A stretch of DNA of 64,000 nt, taken from the NCBI RefSeq assembly GCF_026167665.1, contig NZ_CP098740.1, positions 6,200,001 through 6,264,000 on the forward strand, given 5' to 3'. This document shows, in pieces, positions 35,914-45,853 of the stretch (position 1 is its first letter; every line of letters begins with the position of its first letter). The position numbers were made by a program, and so were the translations under genes. The notes under the pieces were generated by a model. The model saw nothing but the letters and a program-made list of their open reading frames with translations. It was not told the DNA's origin and ran no database searches. Source of the stretch: Streptomyces drozdowiczii (GTDB taxonomy: Bacteria; Actinomycetota; Actinomycetes; Streptomycetales; Streptomycetaceae).

Positions 35914-36591
35914 GTGACAGCGCGACCGTTGAACGAAGTAGTCGAGCCCGGCTGGGCCGACGCCCTGGCCCCGGTGGCGGGGCGTATCGCCGCGATGGGC
36001 GATTTCCTGCGTGCGGAGGTCGCGGCCGGCCGCACCTACCTCCCCTCCGGGGCGAACGTGCTGCGCGCGTTCCAGCAGCCCTTCGCGGACGTACGGGTCC
36101 TGATCGTCGGTCAGGACCCGTACCCCACACCGGGAATGGCGATCGGGCTGAGCTTCGCGGTCTCCCCGGACGTGCGCAGGCTGCCGGGCAGCCTGGAGAA
36201 CATCTACCGGGAGCTCAACGCCGACCTCGGGCTGCCCCGGCCGTCGAACGGCGACCTGACCCCGTGGACCCGCCAGGGCGTGCTGCTGCTCAACAGGGCG
36301 CTGACCACCGCGCCCCGCTCGCCCGGCGCCCACCGCGGCAAGGGCTGGGAGGAGGTCACCGAACAGGCCATCCGCGCCCTGGCCGCCCGGGGCAAGCCGC
36401 TGGTGTCCGTGCTCTGGGGCCGCGACGCCCGCAACCTGCGGCCGCTGCTCGGCGACCTGCCCGCCATCGAGTCCGCCCACCCCTCCCCGATGTCCGCCGA
36501 CCGCGGCTTCTTCGGGTCCAGGCCGTTCAGCCGGGTCAACGAACTGCTCGTCGCCCAGGGCGCCCAGCCCGTCGACTGGCGGCTTCCCTAA
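35914..36591 (+). CDS. ung: Uracil-DNA glycosylase
   Basis: Family 1 UDG that removes uracil from DNA in base excision repair. 225 residues, normal length. All signatures are present: [16 protein letters not shown] with the catalytic Asp, [19 protein letters not shown] and [16 protein letters not shown] with the catalytic His and the DNA-intercalation loop. GTG 35914 gives the usual MTARPL start. It converges on the BNR-repeat gene with a gap of only four bases. Confidence 0.93.
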   Translation: MTARPLNEVVEPGWADALAPVAGRIAAMGDFLRAEVAAGRTYLPSGANVLRAFQQPFADVRVLIVGQDPYPTPGMAIGLSFAVSPDVRRLPGSLENIYRELNADLGLPRPSNGDLTPWTRQGVLLLNRALTTAPRSPGAHRGKGWEEVTEQAIRALAARGKPLVSVLWGRDARNLRPLLGDLPAIESAHPSPMSADRGFFGSRPFSRVNELLVAQGAQPVDWRLP

Positions 36592-36595
36592 AAGC

Positions 36596-37684
36596 TCACA
36601 CCTCGACCGCCGCCGCCCGTACGCACAGCACGTCCGGCAGATGCGAGGCCAGTTGCTCCCAGCTGTCCCCGTCGTCCGCGCTCGCGTACAACTCGCCGTT
36701 GCGGTTGCCGAAGTAGACCCCCGCCGGGTCCGCGTCGTCCGTGCAGAGCGCATCGCGCAGCACCGTGCCGTAGTGCGCGCTCTCCGGCAGGCCCGCCGAC
36801 AGCGGCTCCCAGTGGGCGCCCGCGTCGGTGGTCCGGAAGACCCGGCAGCGGTGCTCGGCGGGCACCCGGTCGGCGTCCGCGTTGATCGGGAAGACGTACG
36901 CCGTGTCCGCGCGGTGCGGGTGGGCGGCCACCGCGAAGCCGAAGTCCGAGGGCAGGCCCGCGCCGATGTCCGTCCAGCGGCCCCCGGCGTCGTCGCTGCG
37001 GAAGACCCCCCAGTGGTTCTGGAGGTAGAGGCGGTCCGGGTCGGCCGCGTCCCGGCTGACCTTGTGCACGCACTGGCCGAACTCCGGGTCCGGGTCGGGC
37101 AGGAAGACCGCCGAGACCCCCTTGTTGGCCGGGGTCCAGCTCGCACCGCCGTCGGTCGTCCGGAACACCCCGGCGGTGGACACCGCGACCGTCACGGCGC
37201 GCGCGTCCCGCTCGTCGGTCAGGATCGTGTGCAGCCCCTCGCCGCCCCCGCCGGGCACCCAGCGCGAACGCGTCGGGTGCTCCCACAGCGGGCGCACCAG
37301 CTCGAACGACTCGCCCCCGTCCTCGGACCGGAAGAGCGCGGCCGGCTCCGTGCCCGCGTAGACGACGCCCGGCGCCTCGGGCCCCGCCGGCTGCAACTGC
37401 CACACCCGCTCCAGCGAGGTCCCGGTGAACTCCGGGAACTTCACGGCCGGGGTCTTCGGTTCGACCCAGCTCGCGCCCAGGTCGTCGGAGTGGAAGACGG
37501 ACGGGCCCCAGTGCGCGCTGTCGCCGCCGACCAGCAGCCGGGTCCGGTCGCCCCGGGTGTCGATGGCGACCGAGTAGATCGCCTGGGCGTTGAAATGAGG
37601 CCCCTCGAACTCCCATGTGCCGCCGCGCCTGCGGCCGATGAAGAGCCCCTTGCGGGTGCCCACGGTGAGCAGTACATCGGTCAT
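36596..37684 (-). CDS. BNR/sialidase-like beta-propeller protein, no signal peptide
   Basis: 362 residues with repeated Asp-box (S-x-D-x-G-x-x-W) turns: FHSDDLGASWVEP, FRSEDGGESFE, FRTTDGGASWTP, FRSDDAGGRWTD, FRTTDAGAHWEP and YASADDGDSWEQL. This gives a six- or seven-bladed propeller resembling sortilin/VPS10 or WD40-like 'glycosyl hydrolase' annotations. The catalytic Arg triad and Tyr of true sialidases are not apparent, so enzyme function is doubtful. GGAGG precedes ATG 37684. The biological role is unknown. Confidence 0.75.
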   Translation of the reverse strand: MTDVLLTVGTRKGLFIGRRRGGTWEFEGPHFNAQAIYSVAIDTRGDRTRLLVGGDSAHWGPSVFHSDDLGASWVEPKTPAVKFPEFTGTSLERVWQLQPAGPEAPGVVYAGTEPAALFRSEDGGESFELVRPLWEHPTRSRWVPGGGGEGLHTILTDERDARAVTVAVSTAGVFRTTDGGASWTPANKGVSAVFLPDPDPEFGQCVHKVSRDAADPDRLYLQNHWGVFRSDDAGGRWTDIGAGLPSDFGFAVAAHPHRADTAYVFPINADADRVPAEHRCRVFRTTDAGAHWEPLSAGLPESAHYGTVLRDALCTDDADPAGVYFGNRNGELYASADDGDSWEQLASHLPDVLCVRAAAVEV

Positions 37685-37795
37685 GACCGAACCTCCCGAA
37701 ACGCCGTTGTGCCGGATATCGGTCAGTCTGCACCCCGGCACTGACAGCGGCCCGGACCACGGCCCGGGGTGTCCCCGGCCCGGACGGTCCGCGTC

Positions 37796-38855
37796 TCAGC
37801 GGCAGGGCGGCGCCGTACTGCTGCGGACCACCAGATTCGTCGCCAGGTCCACCCGGGTCGTCGCGGGCTGCCGGCCGCGGCCCAGGTCCAGGACCAGCCG
37901 GGCCGCCGTCTCGGCCATCTCGATCAGGGGCTGGCGCACCGTCGTCAGCGGCGGCCCGATCCACCGGGTGAGCGGCAGGTCGTCGAAGCCCACGACGCTC
38001 AGGTCCTCCGGGATGCGCAGACCCAGCTCGCGCGCCGCCTCGTACACACCGAGCGCCTGGAGGTCGTTGCCCGCGAAGACGGCGGTCGGCCGGTCCGCCG
38101 AGCGCAGCAGCTCCATCCCGGCCGCGTACCCCGCCTCGTGCGAGAACTCGGCCTCGCGGATCAGCGACTGGTCGATCGGCACGCCCGCCGTCTCCAGGGC
38201 GGCGCGGTAGCCGTCCACCCGGGCGCGGCTGCACATCATCCGGGACGGCCCGGCGACGACGCCGATCCTGCGGTGGCCGAGCCCGGTGAGGTGGCGGGTC
38301 GCGGCGAGACCGCCCTGCCAGTTCGTCGTACCGACCGACGGGATGTCGTCGCCCGGGTCGCCGGCCGGGTCCACCACCGCGTACGGGATGCTGCGGCTGG
38401 TGAGCTGCGCGCGCTGGGCGGCGGTGAGGTCGGACAGCACCAGGATGACCCCGACCGGCCGGCGGGCCAGCACCCCGTCGACCCAGGTCTGCCCGGGGCT
38501 GAGGCGGCCCGCGCTCTCCGAGAGGACCAGGCTCAGCCCCTCCTCGCGGGCGACGTTCTCCACCCCGCGTACGACCTCCATGGCCCACGCGCTGTCCAGC
38601 TCGTGGAAGACCAGGTCGATGAGTTGCGACTGCGTGGTCGAGCCGCGTCTGCGGCGGTAGCCGTGCTGGAGCAGCAGCTCCTCGACCTTGGTGCGCGTAC
38701 CGGGCGCGACATCGGCGCGGCCGTTCAGCACCTTCGAAACTGTCGGAGCCGAGACTCCGGCCGCTCGGGCGATTTCCGCCAGCGTGGCAGTGCCGTCCGA
38801 CGGCGCTGCGGCAGGCGCATTCTCCTGATGTGACTGGACGTTTGCGGGGCTCATA
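37796..38855 (-). CDS. bxlR: LacI-family repressor of the xylobiose/xylan locus
   Basis: 352 residues. The N-terminal LacI helix-turn-helix is clear ([31 protein letters not shown], about residues 24-54), then hinge and periplasmic-binding-protein-like inducer domain ([71 protein letters not shown]). It is divergent from the bxlEFG-bxlA genes, exactly as BxlR is in Streptomyces, and two CGAAA...TTCG palindromes stand between them. The inducer is probably xylobiose. The symbol is given by context. Confidence 0.82.
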
Positions 38856-38901
38856 CAGCGAATCGTAACCGCCCGGCGCCCGAACGGGCGCGGGAGCCCG
38901 G

Positions 38902-38991
38902 GCGAAAAATTCGCGGTCCGCGACCTCTTGACTGGCCGGAAACACGACCGTACGGTTCCGGCAACATTCGCAAGCAACTCCGAAAGATTCG
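38902..38991 (+). promoter_or_regulatory. bxlE promoter flanked by two LacI-type palindromes
   Basis: TTGACT (38928-38933) and TACGGT (38951-38956) form a 17-base-spaced promoter reading toward bxlE. GCGAAAAATTCGC (38902-38914) lies just upstream of the -35 and CGAAAGATTCG (38981-38991) lies downstream of the start region, so a repressor dimer pair could bracket the promoter and also act on the divergent bxlR. A related CGAAACTTTCG stands in front of the GH10 gene. Confidence 0.7.
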
Positions 38992-39005
38992 ACAGAGGTG
39001 CGGTC

Positions 39006-40316
39006 ATGCGGTCGGGAATTTTCAGTCAGGGCAAGCGTGCGGCGAGATGGACCGCGGCCGGTGCGGCCATGGTCATGGCGGGAGTCCTGGCGGGCTGCGG
39101 ATCGGACGGTGACAGCGGAGGCGGCGGCGCCACGCTGACCGCGTACGTCTACGGCGACGACGCCGTGAAGGTGCAGCAGGCCGCGGTCAAGGAGTTCAAC
39201 AAGACCTCCGACGTCAAGGTCAAGCTCGTCTCCGTCCCCGGCACGGACTACGTCAACAAGCTCCGCAGCGCCATGGGTTCCCCGAGCGCCCCCGACATCT
39301 TCTTCAACTGGGGCGGCGGCTCGATCAAGCCGTACGTGGACGCGAACCAGCTGGTCGACCTCACCTCGACGTTCAAGGACGACGCCACCCTGAAGAACGG
39401 CTTCCTGCCGTCGATCGTCACCGCGGGCAGCCTCGACGGGAAGGTCTACGGCGTCCCGATGCGCGGTATGCAGCCCGTGATGCTCTTCTACAACAAGACC
39501 CTCTTCGCCGAGAACGGCGTCCAGGTCCCCAAGACCTGGGAGGACCTCCAGAAGGCCATCAAGACCTTCAAGGGCAAGGGCGTCACCCCGTTCGCGCTCG
39601 GCGGCTCCGACAAGTGGCCCGAGCTGATGTGGATGGAGTACCTGCTCGACCGGATCGGCGGCCCCGACGTCTTCCGCAAGATCCAGAACGGCGACAGCTC
39701 CGCCTGGGGCGACCCGGCCGTCCTGAAGACCGCCCAGACCGTCAAGCAGCTCGTGGACGACGGCGCCTTCGGGGAGAACTTCAACTCCGTCGACTACGGC
39801 AACGGCGGTGCGCCCACCCTGCTCAACAAGGGCAAGGCGGCCATGCACCTGATGGGTTCGTGGGAGTACTCCACGCAGCTCGGCAAGGCGCCCGACTTCG
39901 CCAAGAAGGACCTCGGCTGGGCGCCCTTCCCGACCGTCGCGGGCGGCGTCGGCGACCCGGCCGACGTGGTCGGCAACCCCACGAACTACTGGTCGGTGAA
40001 CGCCCGCACCAAGCACAAGGACGCGGCCATAGCCTTCCTGAAGACCATGGCGTCCAAGTCGTACGCGCAGGCCCTCGTGGACAACGGCGACGTGCCCACC
40101 ACCTCCAACGCCGCCTCCATGCTCAGCGGCTCACCCAACCCGAAGTTCGCCACCGACCAGTACGAGATGGTCCAGAAGGCCCCCGACTTCACCCTGTCCT
40201 GGGACCAGGCGCTCGAGTCCAAGATCGCCACCCCGCTGCTCACCGAGATCAGCAAGCTGTTCGCCGGCAAGTCCACGCCCGAGCAGTTCGTCGCCGCGAT
40301 GAAGGCCGTCAAGTAA
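39006..40316 (+). CDS. bxlE: Xylobiose-type ABC importer, substrate-binding lipoprotein
   Basis: 436 residues. Lipoprotein signal ending [12 protein letters not shown] (lipobox Cys near residue 30), then a family-1 solute-binding fold ([78 protein letters not shown]). Captures xylo-oligosaccharides outside the membrane and delivers them to BxlFG. ATG 39006 has AGAGG upstream. No ATPase gene is in the cluster; in Streptomyces the shared MsiK ATPase, encoded elsewhere, serves this role. Substrate is inferred from neighbours. Confidence 0.87.
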   Translation: MRSGIFSQGKRAARWTAAGAAMVMAGVLAGCGSDGDSGGGGATLTAYVYGDDAVKVQQAAVKEFNKTSDVKVKLVSVPGTDYVNKLRSAMGSPSAPDIFFNWGGGSIKPYVDANQLVDLTSTFKDDATLKNGFLPSIVTAGSLDGKVYGVPMRGMQPVMLFYNKTLFAENGVQVPKTWEDLQKAIKTFKGKGVTPFALGGSDKWPELMWMEYLLDRIGGPDVFRKIQNGDSSAWGDPAVLKTAQTVKQLVDDGAFGENFNSVDYGNGGAPTLLNKGKAAMHLMGSWEYSTQLGKAPDFAKKDLGWAPFPTVAGGVGDPADVVGNPTNYWSVNARTKHKDAAIAFLKTMASKSYAQALVDNGDVPTTSNAASMLSGSPNPKFATDQYEMVQKAPDFTLSWDQALESKIATPLLTEISKLFAGKSTPEQFVAAMKAVK

Positions 40317-40318
40317 CG

Positions 40319-41248
40319 ATGTCCCACGTCTCCTCGTCACCCAAGGTGCGCGGAGGACGGAAGGCGGCCGCCGGAAACGTCGGCCGCCCCCCGGTCGCCT
40401 GGGCGCTGCCCGGCATCCTCTTCTTCGCCCTCTTCGCGATCGTCCCGCTGGCGATCGCCGTGTACCTCTCCTTCTGCCACTGGGACGGGCTGAACTCCCC
40501 GACCTCCGCCGGCACGGCCAACTGGACCCGGCTCTTCAAGGACCCCGAGTTCCGCCAGGCCGCCTGGCTCAGCCTGCTCCTCACCACCATCAGCTGGCTC
40601 TTCCAGACCCCGGTGGCCCTGCTCCTCGGCGTCTGGGCGGCCGGCCGGCAGCGCAGCCGCGCCGTGCTCTCGGCGGTCTTCTTCATCCCGCTGCTGCTCT
40701 CCACCACCGCCATCGCGATGCTGTTCCACGCGCTGCTCGACCCCAACTTCGGCGTCATCAAGGAGATCGGGCCCTGGTTCGGCATCGACCCGAACATCAT
40801 GGGCTCGTCCACCGGCGCCCTGCTCACCGTGGCGTTCGTCGGCGGCTGGCAGTTCATGCCCTTCCACACCCTGATCTACCAGGGCGGCACCCGGCAGATC
40901 CCGCAGGTCCTCTACCAGGCCGCCGAGATCGACGGCGCGGGCATGTTCCGGCAGTTCTTCCACATCACCCTGCCGCAGCTCCGCAACACCATCACGACCT
41001 CCTCGGTCCTGATGATCGTCGGCTCGCTGACCTATTTCGACACCGTGCTCATCATGACCAAGGGCGGTCCGGGCACGGACACCACCATCCTGCCGTACCT
41101 GATGTACCGCACCGGTTTCCAGACCTACGACCTCGGGTACGCCGCCGCCATCGCGACCGCCCTCGTCGTCGTGGCCACCGCCCTCTCGCTGATCCTCGTC
41201 CGCTTCAGCGGCTTCGGGAACATGCGCTCCACCCGGGAAGGTATGTGA
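40319..41248 (+). CDS. bxlF: ABC importer permease (first)
   Basis: 309 residues with six hydrophobic segments and the ATPase-contact EAA loop EIDGAGMFRQFFHITLPQLRNT, typical of family-1 sugar permeases (MalF-like). It starts two bases after the bxlE stop codon and its stop is four bases from the next gene, so the three transport genes form one tight operon. The N-terminus is a short basic cytosolic tail (MSHVSSSPKVRGGRKAAAG). Confidence 0.88.
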   Translation: MSHVSSSPKVRGGRKAAAGNVGRPPVAWALPGILFFALFAIVPLAIAVYLSFCHWDGLNSPTSAGTANWTRLFKDPEFRQAAWLSLLLTTISWLFQTPVALLLGVWAAGRQRSRAVLSAVFFIPLLLSTTAIAMLFHALLDPNFGVIKEIGPWFGIDPNIMGSSTGALLTVAFVGGWQFMPFHTLIYQGGTRQIPQVLYQAAEIDGAGMFRQFFHITLPQLRNTITTSSVLMIVGSLTYFDTVLIMTKGGPGTDTTILPYLMYRTGFQTYDLGYAAAIATALVVVATALSLILVRFSGFGNMRSTREGM

Positions 41249-41252
41249 CGCG

Positions 41253-42146
41253 ATGTCGACCGACACCCGCCCCGCGACGCGCCCCGCGCAGCCCCTGACC
41301 CGTACCCGCCCCGCCACCCCGCGGCGCCGGCGCAGGTGGGGCAACCCGCTGGCCGGCCTCGGCTCGCTGGTCTGGCTCGTGCTCGTGATCGTCCCGCTCT
41401 ACACGCTGGTCTCGTCCTCGCTGATGCACCAGGACGAGGCGCTGAACGGCGACCCGCTGGCCGTCCCGACCGACCCCACGCTCGAGAACTACCGCACGGT
41501 CCTGGACAGCGGCTTCTCCACGATGCTCTCCAACACGGCGATCGTCGCCGTGGCCACGGTGGCGATCGTGCTGGTCCTCTCGATCCCCGTCGCGTACGTC
41601 GCGGTACGCACCCGCAGCAGGCTCTCCGGACTCGCCTTCCGCACCTTCCTGCTCGGCGTCGCCATCCCCGCCCAGGCCGTGATCGTGCCGCTCTACCTGC
41701 TCATCAGCAAGATGGGCCTGTACGACAGCCTGCCGGCCATCATCCTGCCGACCGCCGCGTTCGCGATGCCGGTGGCGGTGCTGATCCTCAGCGGCACCAT
41801 GCGCGACGTCTCCGAGGAGATGTACGAGGCCATGGCGCTCGACGGCGCCTCCTCGCTGCGGATGCTGTGGCAGCTGGCGATCCCGATGTCCAAGGCGGGC
41901 ATCAGCACGGTCGCGATCTACACGGCGCTCCAGGCATGGAACGGCTTCCTGTTCCCGCTGATCCTGACCCAGTCGGAGGAGAACCGGGTGCTGACCCTCG
42001 GTCTCTTCAACTTCATGTCCCAGTTCGGGGTGAACATCCCGGCCGTGCTCGCCGCGATCGTGCTCTCCGTCGTACCGATCTTCGCCGTGTACCTCGTGGC
42101 ACGGAAGGCACTGGTCAACGGACTGATGGGGGTGGGCGGCAAGTAG
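41253..42146 (+). CDS. bxlG: ABC importer permease (second)
   Basis: 297 residues, MalG-like, six membrane segments with the EAA loop EAMALDGASSLRMLWQLAIPM and a large periplasmic loop after helix 1 (SSSLMHQDEALNGDPLAVPTDPTLENYRTVL). It pairs with BxlF to form the membrane channel and ends 52 bases before the beta-xylosidase gene, which is probably co-transcribed. Confidence 0.88.
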   Translation: MSTDTRPATRPAQPLTRTRPATPRRRRRWGNPLAGLGSLVWLVLVIVPLYTLVSSSLMHQDEALNGDPLAVPTDPTLENYRTVLDSGFSTMLSNTAIVAVATVAIVLVLSIPVAYVAVRTRSRLSGLAFRTFLLGVAIPAQAVIVPLYLLISKMGLYDSLPAIILPTAAFAMPVAVLILSGTMRDVSEEMYEAMALDGASSLRMLWQLAIPMSKAGISTVAIYTALQAWNGFLFPLILTQSEENRVLTLGLFNFMSQFGVNIPAVLAAIVLSVVPIFAVYLVARKALVNGLMGVGGK

Positions 42147-42198
42147 CGCACCCATGCCGCCGCGTACCACCGCACTCTTGAGAGGAATCCCCGCCGCC

Positions 42199-44612
42199 AT
42201 GGCAAACCCCCCTGTTCCGCATGCCCGCAGGACCGAAGCGGCCACCGCCGTCGACGGCCCCTGGCAGGACCCCGCGCTCCCCCCGAGGAGCGCGTGGCCG
42301 ACCTCGTCTCCCGGATGACCCTCCAGGAGAAGACCGCCCAGCTGTACGGAATCTGGGTGGGCGCCGATGCCGACGGGGACGGGGTCGCCCCGCACCAGAA
42401 CGAGATGGTCGACGCCATCGACTGGGACGCGCTCATCCCGCGCGGCCTCGGCCAGCTGACCCGCCCCTTCGGCACCGCCCCCGTCGACCCGGCCGTCGGC
42501 GCGATCTCGCTCGCCCGCGCCCAGCGGGCCATCGCGGGCGCCGGCCGCTTCGGCATCCCGGCCCTCGCCCACGAGGAGTGCCTGGCCGGCTTCACCGCCT
42601 GGGGCGCCACCGCCTACCCCGTCCCGCTCTCCTGGGGCGCCGCCTGGAACCCGGACCTGGTCACCGAGATGGCCCACCGGATCGGCGGCGACATGCGGTC
42701 CGTGGGCATCCACCAGGGCCTCGCCCCGGTCCTGGACGTGGTGCGGGACCTGCGCTGGGGGCGCGTCGAGGAGACCATCGGCGAGGACCCCTACCTCGTC
42801 GCGACCATCGGCACCGCGTACGTGAAGGGCCTGGAGTCCGCCGGCATCGTCGCCACCCTCAAGCACTTCGCCGGGTACGCGGCCTCGGCCGGCGCCCGCA
42901 ACCTCTCGCCGGTCCGGGCCGGGGCGAGGGAACTGGCCGACGTCATCCTGCCGCCCTTCGAGATGGCCCTCATCGACGGCGGCGCCCGCTCCGTCATGCA
43001 GTCGTACGCGGAGATCGACGGCGTCCCCTCGGCGGCCGACCCCGCCCTGCTCACCGGGCTGCTCCGGGACACCTGGGGCTTCGAGGGCACCGTCGTCGCC
43101 GACTACTTCGCCATCGGCTTCCTGGAGACCCTGCACAAGGTCGCCGAGGGCCGCGCCGACGCCGCCCGCCTCGCCCTGGGCGCCGGGGTCGACGTGGAAC
43201 TGCCCACGGTCCGCAGCTACGGCGACGAACTCGCCGCCGCCGTCCTGGCCGGTACGGTCCCCGAGGCCCTGGTCGACCGCGCGCTGCACCGGGTCCTCCT
43301 CCAGAAGTGCGAACTCGGGCTGCTCGACCCCGACTGGTCCCCGCTCCCCGCGCTCCTGCGCGACACCGACCCGGACCGGGCCCGCGAGACCATCGACCTG
43401 GACCCGCCGCGCAACCGCGCCCTCGCCCGCGAACTCGCCGAACAGGCCGTGGTCCTGCTCGCCAACCCGCAGGGGGCGCTGCCGCTCGCCGGGACCGGGC
43501 GGATCGCGGTGATCGGCCCCCGCGCCGACGACGCGCTCGCCATGCTCGGCTGCTACTCCTTCCCCAGCCACGTCGGCGTCCTGCACCCCGAGACCGCCAT
43601 GGGCATCGACATCCCCACCGTGCTCGACGCGGTGCGCGGCGAGTTCCCCGCCGCCACGGTCACCGGCGCCCCCGGCTGCGAGGTCGACACCACCGACACC
43701 TCGGGCATCGCGGAGGCGGTGGACCTGGCCCGGGATGCGGACGTCTGCGTCGCGGTGCTCGGCGACCGGGCCGGGCTCTTCGGGCGCGGCACCTCGGGCG
43801 AGGGCTGCGACGCCGACGACCTCGCGCTCCCCGGCGTGCAGGGCGAACTGCTCGACGCGCTGCTCGACAGCGGGACGCCGGTCGTCCTGGTCCTGCTGAC
43901 CGGCCGCCCGTACGCGCTCGGCCGCTGGGCGGACCGCACCGCCGCCGTGGTCCAGGCGTTCTTCCCCGGCGAGGAGGGCGGCCCGGCCCTGGCCTCCGTG
44001 CTCTCCGGCCGGGTGAACCCCTCCGGCCGGCTGCCGGTCTCCGTCCCGCGCCACCCGGGCGGCCAGCCGTGGACCTACCTCCAGCCGCCCCTCGGGCTCG
44101 CCAACGGGGTCAGCAACCTGGACCCGACGCCGCTGTACCCCTTCGGCCACGGCCTCACGTACACCTCCTTCGCCTGGGAGCCCGGCGCCGCCGCCCCGGA
44201 CGAGATCCCCACCGACGGCTCCGCCGACATCGAGCTGACCGTCCGCAACACCGGCGACCGGGCCGGCGCGGAGGTCGTCCAGCTCTACGTGCACGACCCG
44301 GTCGCCCAGACGACCCGGCCCGACAACCGGCTCATCGGCTACGCCCGGGTGCCGCTCGACGCGGGCCAGGAGGCGCGGGTGCGCTTCCGGTTCCACGCCG
44401 ACCTGGTGTCCTTCACCGGCATCGGCGGGCGGCGCGTCGTGGAGCCGGGCGCGCTGGAGCTGCGGCTCGCGGCGTCCAGCGGCGCCGAGGACATCCGGCA
44501 CACGGTGCACCTGCGCCTCACCGGTCCCGAGCGCACCCTCGACCACCGGCGGCGGCTGGTGTGCGACGCGGTGGTCGAACCCGTCACGGCGGCCGCCCCC
44601 GTACGGGGCTGA
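42199..44612 (+). CDS. bxlA: GH3 beta-xylosidase (frame broken near N-terminus)
   Basis: About 804 residues, no signal peptide, so it splits imported xylobiose in the cytosol. The GH3 barrel shows LAHEECLAGF, GRVEETIGEDP, ATLKHFAGYA and the nucleophile Asp in GTVVADYFAIGF; the second domain (VVLLANPQGALPLA, FFPGEEGGPALASVLSG) and a C-terminal FnIII-like domain (VRNTGDRAGAEVVQLYV) follow. Start ATG 42199 gives MANPPVPHARRTEA...WQDPALPP, but the frame breaks at CCCCCC 42279-42284; one added C yields LPPEERVADLVSRM, the expected GH3 opening. The intact body otherwise begins only at 42294. Confidence 0.85.
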
Positions 44613-44667
44613 CCGCACCCGGTGAACACCGGGCGGGGGCATCGCGCCCCCGCCCGGTCCGGCTCCA

Positions 44668-44678
44668 CGAAACTTTCG
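44668..44678 (+). promoter_or_regulatory. Xylan-locus palindrome upstream of GH10
   Basis: CGAAACTTTCG is a perfect odd-length palindrome 72 bases before the GH10 start, followed by AAAC. A further TCGAAAGGTTTC at 44735-44746 overlaps the ribosome-binding region. Both resemble the bxlR-bxlE intergenic sites, so the extracellular enzymes are probably under the same LacI repressor. Confidence 0.65.
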
Positions 44679-44750
44679 AAACACCCATACCCGCGCAGGC
44701 CCACCCGGTCACCGGGAACCCGGCCGTGCGCCTCTCGAAAGGTTTCTGTC

Positions 44751-45833
44751 ATGCGCAAGCCAATCAAGGCCGTGCTGATCGGCACCGCCGCCGCGGCCCT
44801 GCTCGCCCCCTGCACCATCAACGCCTTCGCCCACTCCGAGCACGGCGGGCCGAAGGACCCCCGGGACACCACGCTCGGCGCCCTCGGCCAGCGGTCCGGC
44901 GTGCGCATCGGCACCGCCGTCGACATGGCGGCCCTGGCGGACGACGCGCCCTACCGCGCCAAGGCCGCGAGCGAGTTCAGCTCGGTCACCCCCGAGAACG
45001 TCATGAAGTGGGAGGTCGTCGAGCCGAGCCGAGGCCGGTACGACTGGAAGGAGGCCGACAAGCTGGTCGACTTCGCCCGCGCCAACGGCCAGCTGGTGCG
45101 CGGCCACACCCTGCTCTGGCACAACCAGCTGCCCTCCTGGCTCACCACCGGCGACTTCACCGCCGACGAGCTGCGCGCCATCCTCCGCAAGCACATCACC
45201 GACGAGGCCCGCCACTTCAAGGGCCGCATCTGGCAGTGGGACGTCGTCAACGAGGCGTTCAACGACGACGGCACCCTGCGCGACTCGATCTGGCTCCGGA
45301 AGCTGGGCCCCGGCTACATCGCGGACGCCTTCCGCTGGGCCCACGCGGCCGATCCCAAGGCGAAGCTCTTCATCAACGACTACAACATCGAGGGCGTCAA
45401 CGCGAAGAGCACCGCCCTCCACGACCTGGTCGTGAAGCTGCGCAAGCAGCACGTACCGATCGACGGCGTCGGCATCCAGGGCCACCTGTCCGTCCAGTAC
45501 AACGCGCCCCACGACATCGCCGAGAACATGAAGCGGTTCGACGCGCTCGGCCTGGAGACCGCGATCACCGAGGCCGACGTCCGCGTACCGATGCCCTCCG
45601 ACAGCACCGAGCAGGAGGCGCAGGCCGAGGGCTACGACGTACTGCTGCGCGGCTGCCTGCTCACCCGCAAGTGCACCGACTTCACCGTGTGGGGCTTCAC
45701 CGACAAGTACTCCTGGGTGCCCGGCACCTTCGAGGGCGAGGGCGCGGCCAACCTCTACGACGAGAACTACAGGGCCAAGCCCGCCTACAGCGCCCTGCGC
45801 GACGACCTGCTGCTCGCCGCCGGCCGCGGCTGA
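44751..45833 (+). CDS. Secreted GH10 endo-beta-1,4-xylanase
   Basis: 360 residues: signal peptide (MRKPIKAVLIGTAAAALLAPCTINAFA), then a complete GH10 barrel with TPENVMKWEVVEP, RGHTLLWHNQLPSWL, acid/base Glu in WQWDVVNEAFND, GIQGHLS, nucleophile Glu in ETAITEADVR and VWGFTDKYSWVP. No carbohydrate-binding module is attached. It cuts the xylan backbone outside the cell and feeds xylobiose to BxlEFG. GAAAGG lies before ATG 44751. It is followed after 20 bases by the GH115 gene, so both are in one transcript. Confidence 0.94.
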   Translation: MRKPIKAVLIGTAAAALLAPCTINAFAHSEHGGPKDPRDTTLGALGQRSGVRIGTAVDMAALADDAPYRAKAASEFSSVTPENVMKWEVVEPSRGRYDWKEADKLVDFARANGQLVRGHTLLWHNQLPSWLTTGDFTADELRAILRKHITDEARHFKGRIWQWDVVNEAFNDDGTLRDSIWLRKLGPGYIADAFRWAHAADPKAKLFINDYNIEGVNAKSTALHDLVVKLRKQHVPIDGVGIQGHLSVQYNAPHDIAENMKRFDALGLETAITEADVRVPMPSDSTEQEAQAEGYDVLLRGCLLTRKCTDFTVWGFTDKYSWVPGTFEGEGAANLYDENYRAKPAYSALRDDLLLAAGRG

Positions 45834-45853
45834 GCACCGAGAAGGAGAGCAGC

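Noticed and set aside
36596..37684. Calling the BNR-repeat protein a sialidase
   Set aside because: Asp-boxes are present but the arginine triad and catalytic Tyr/Glu were not seen, and there is no signal peptide.
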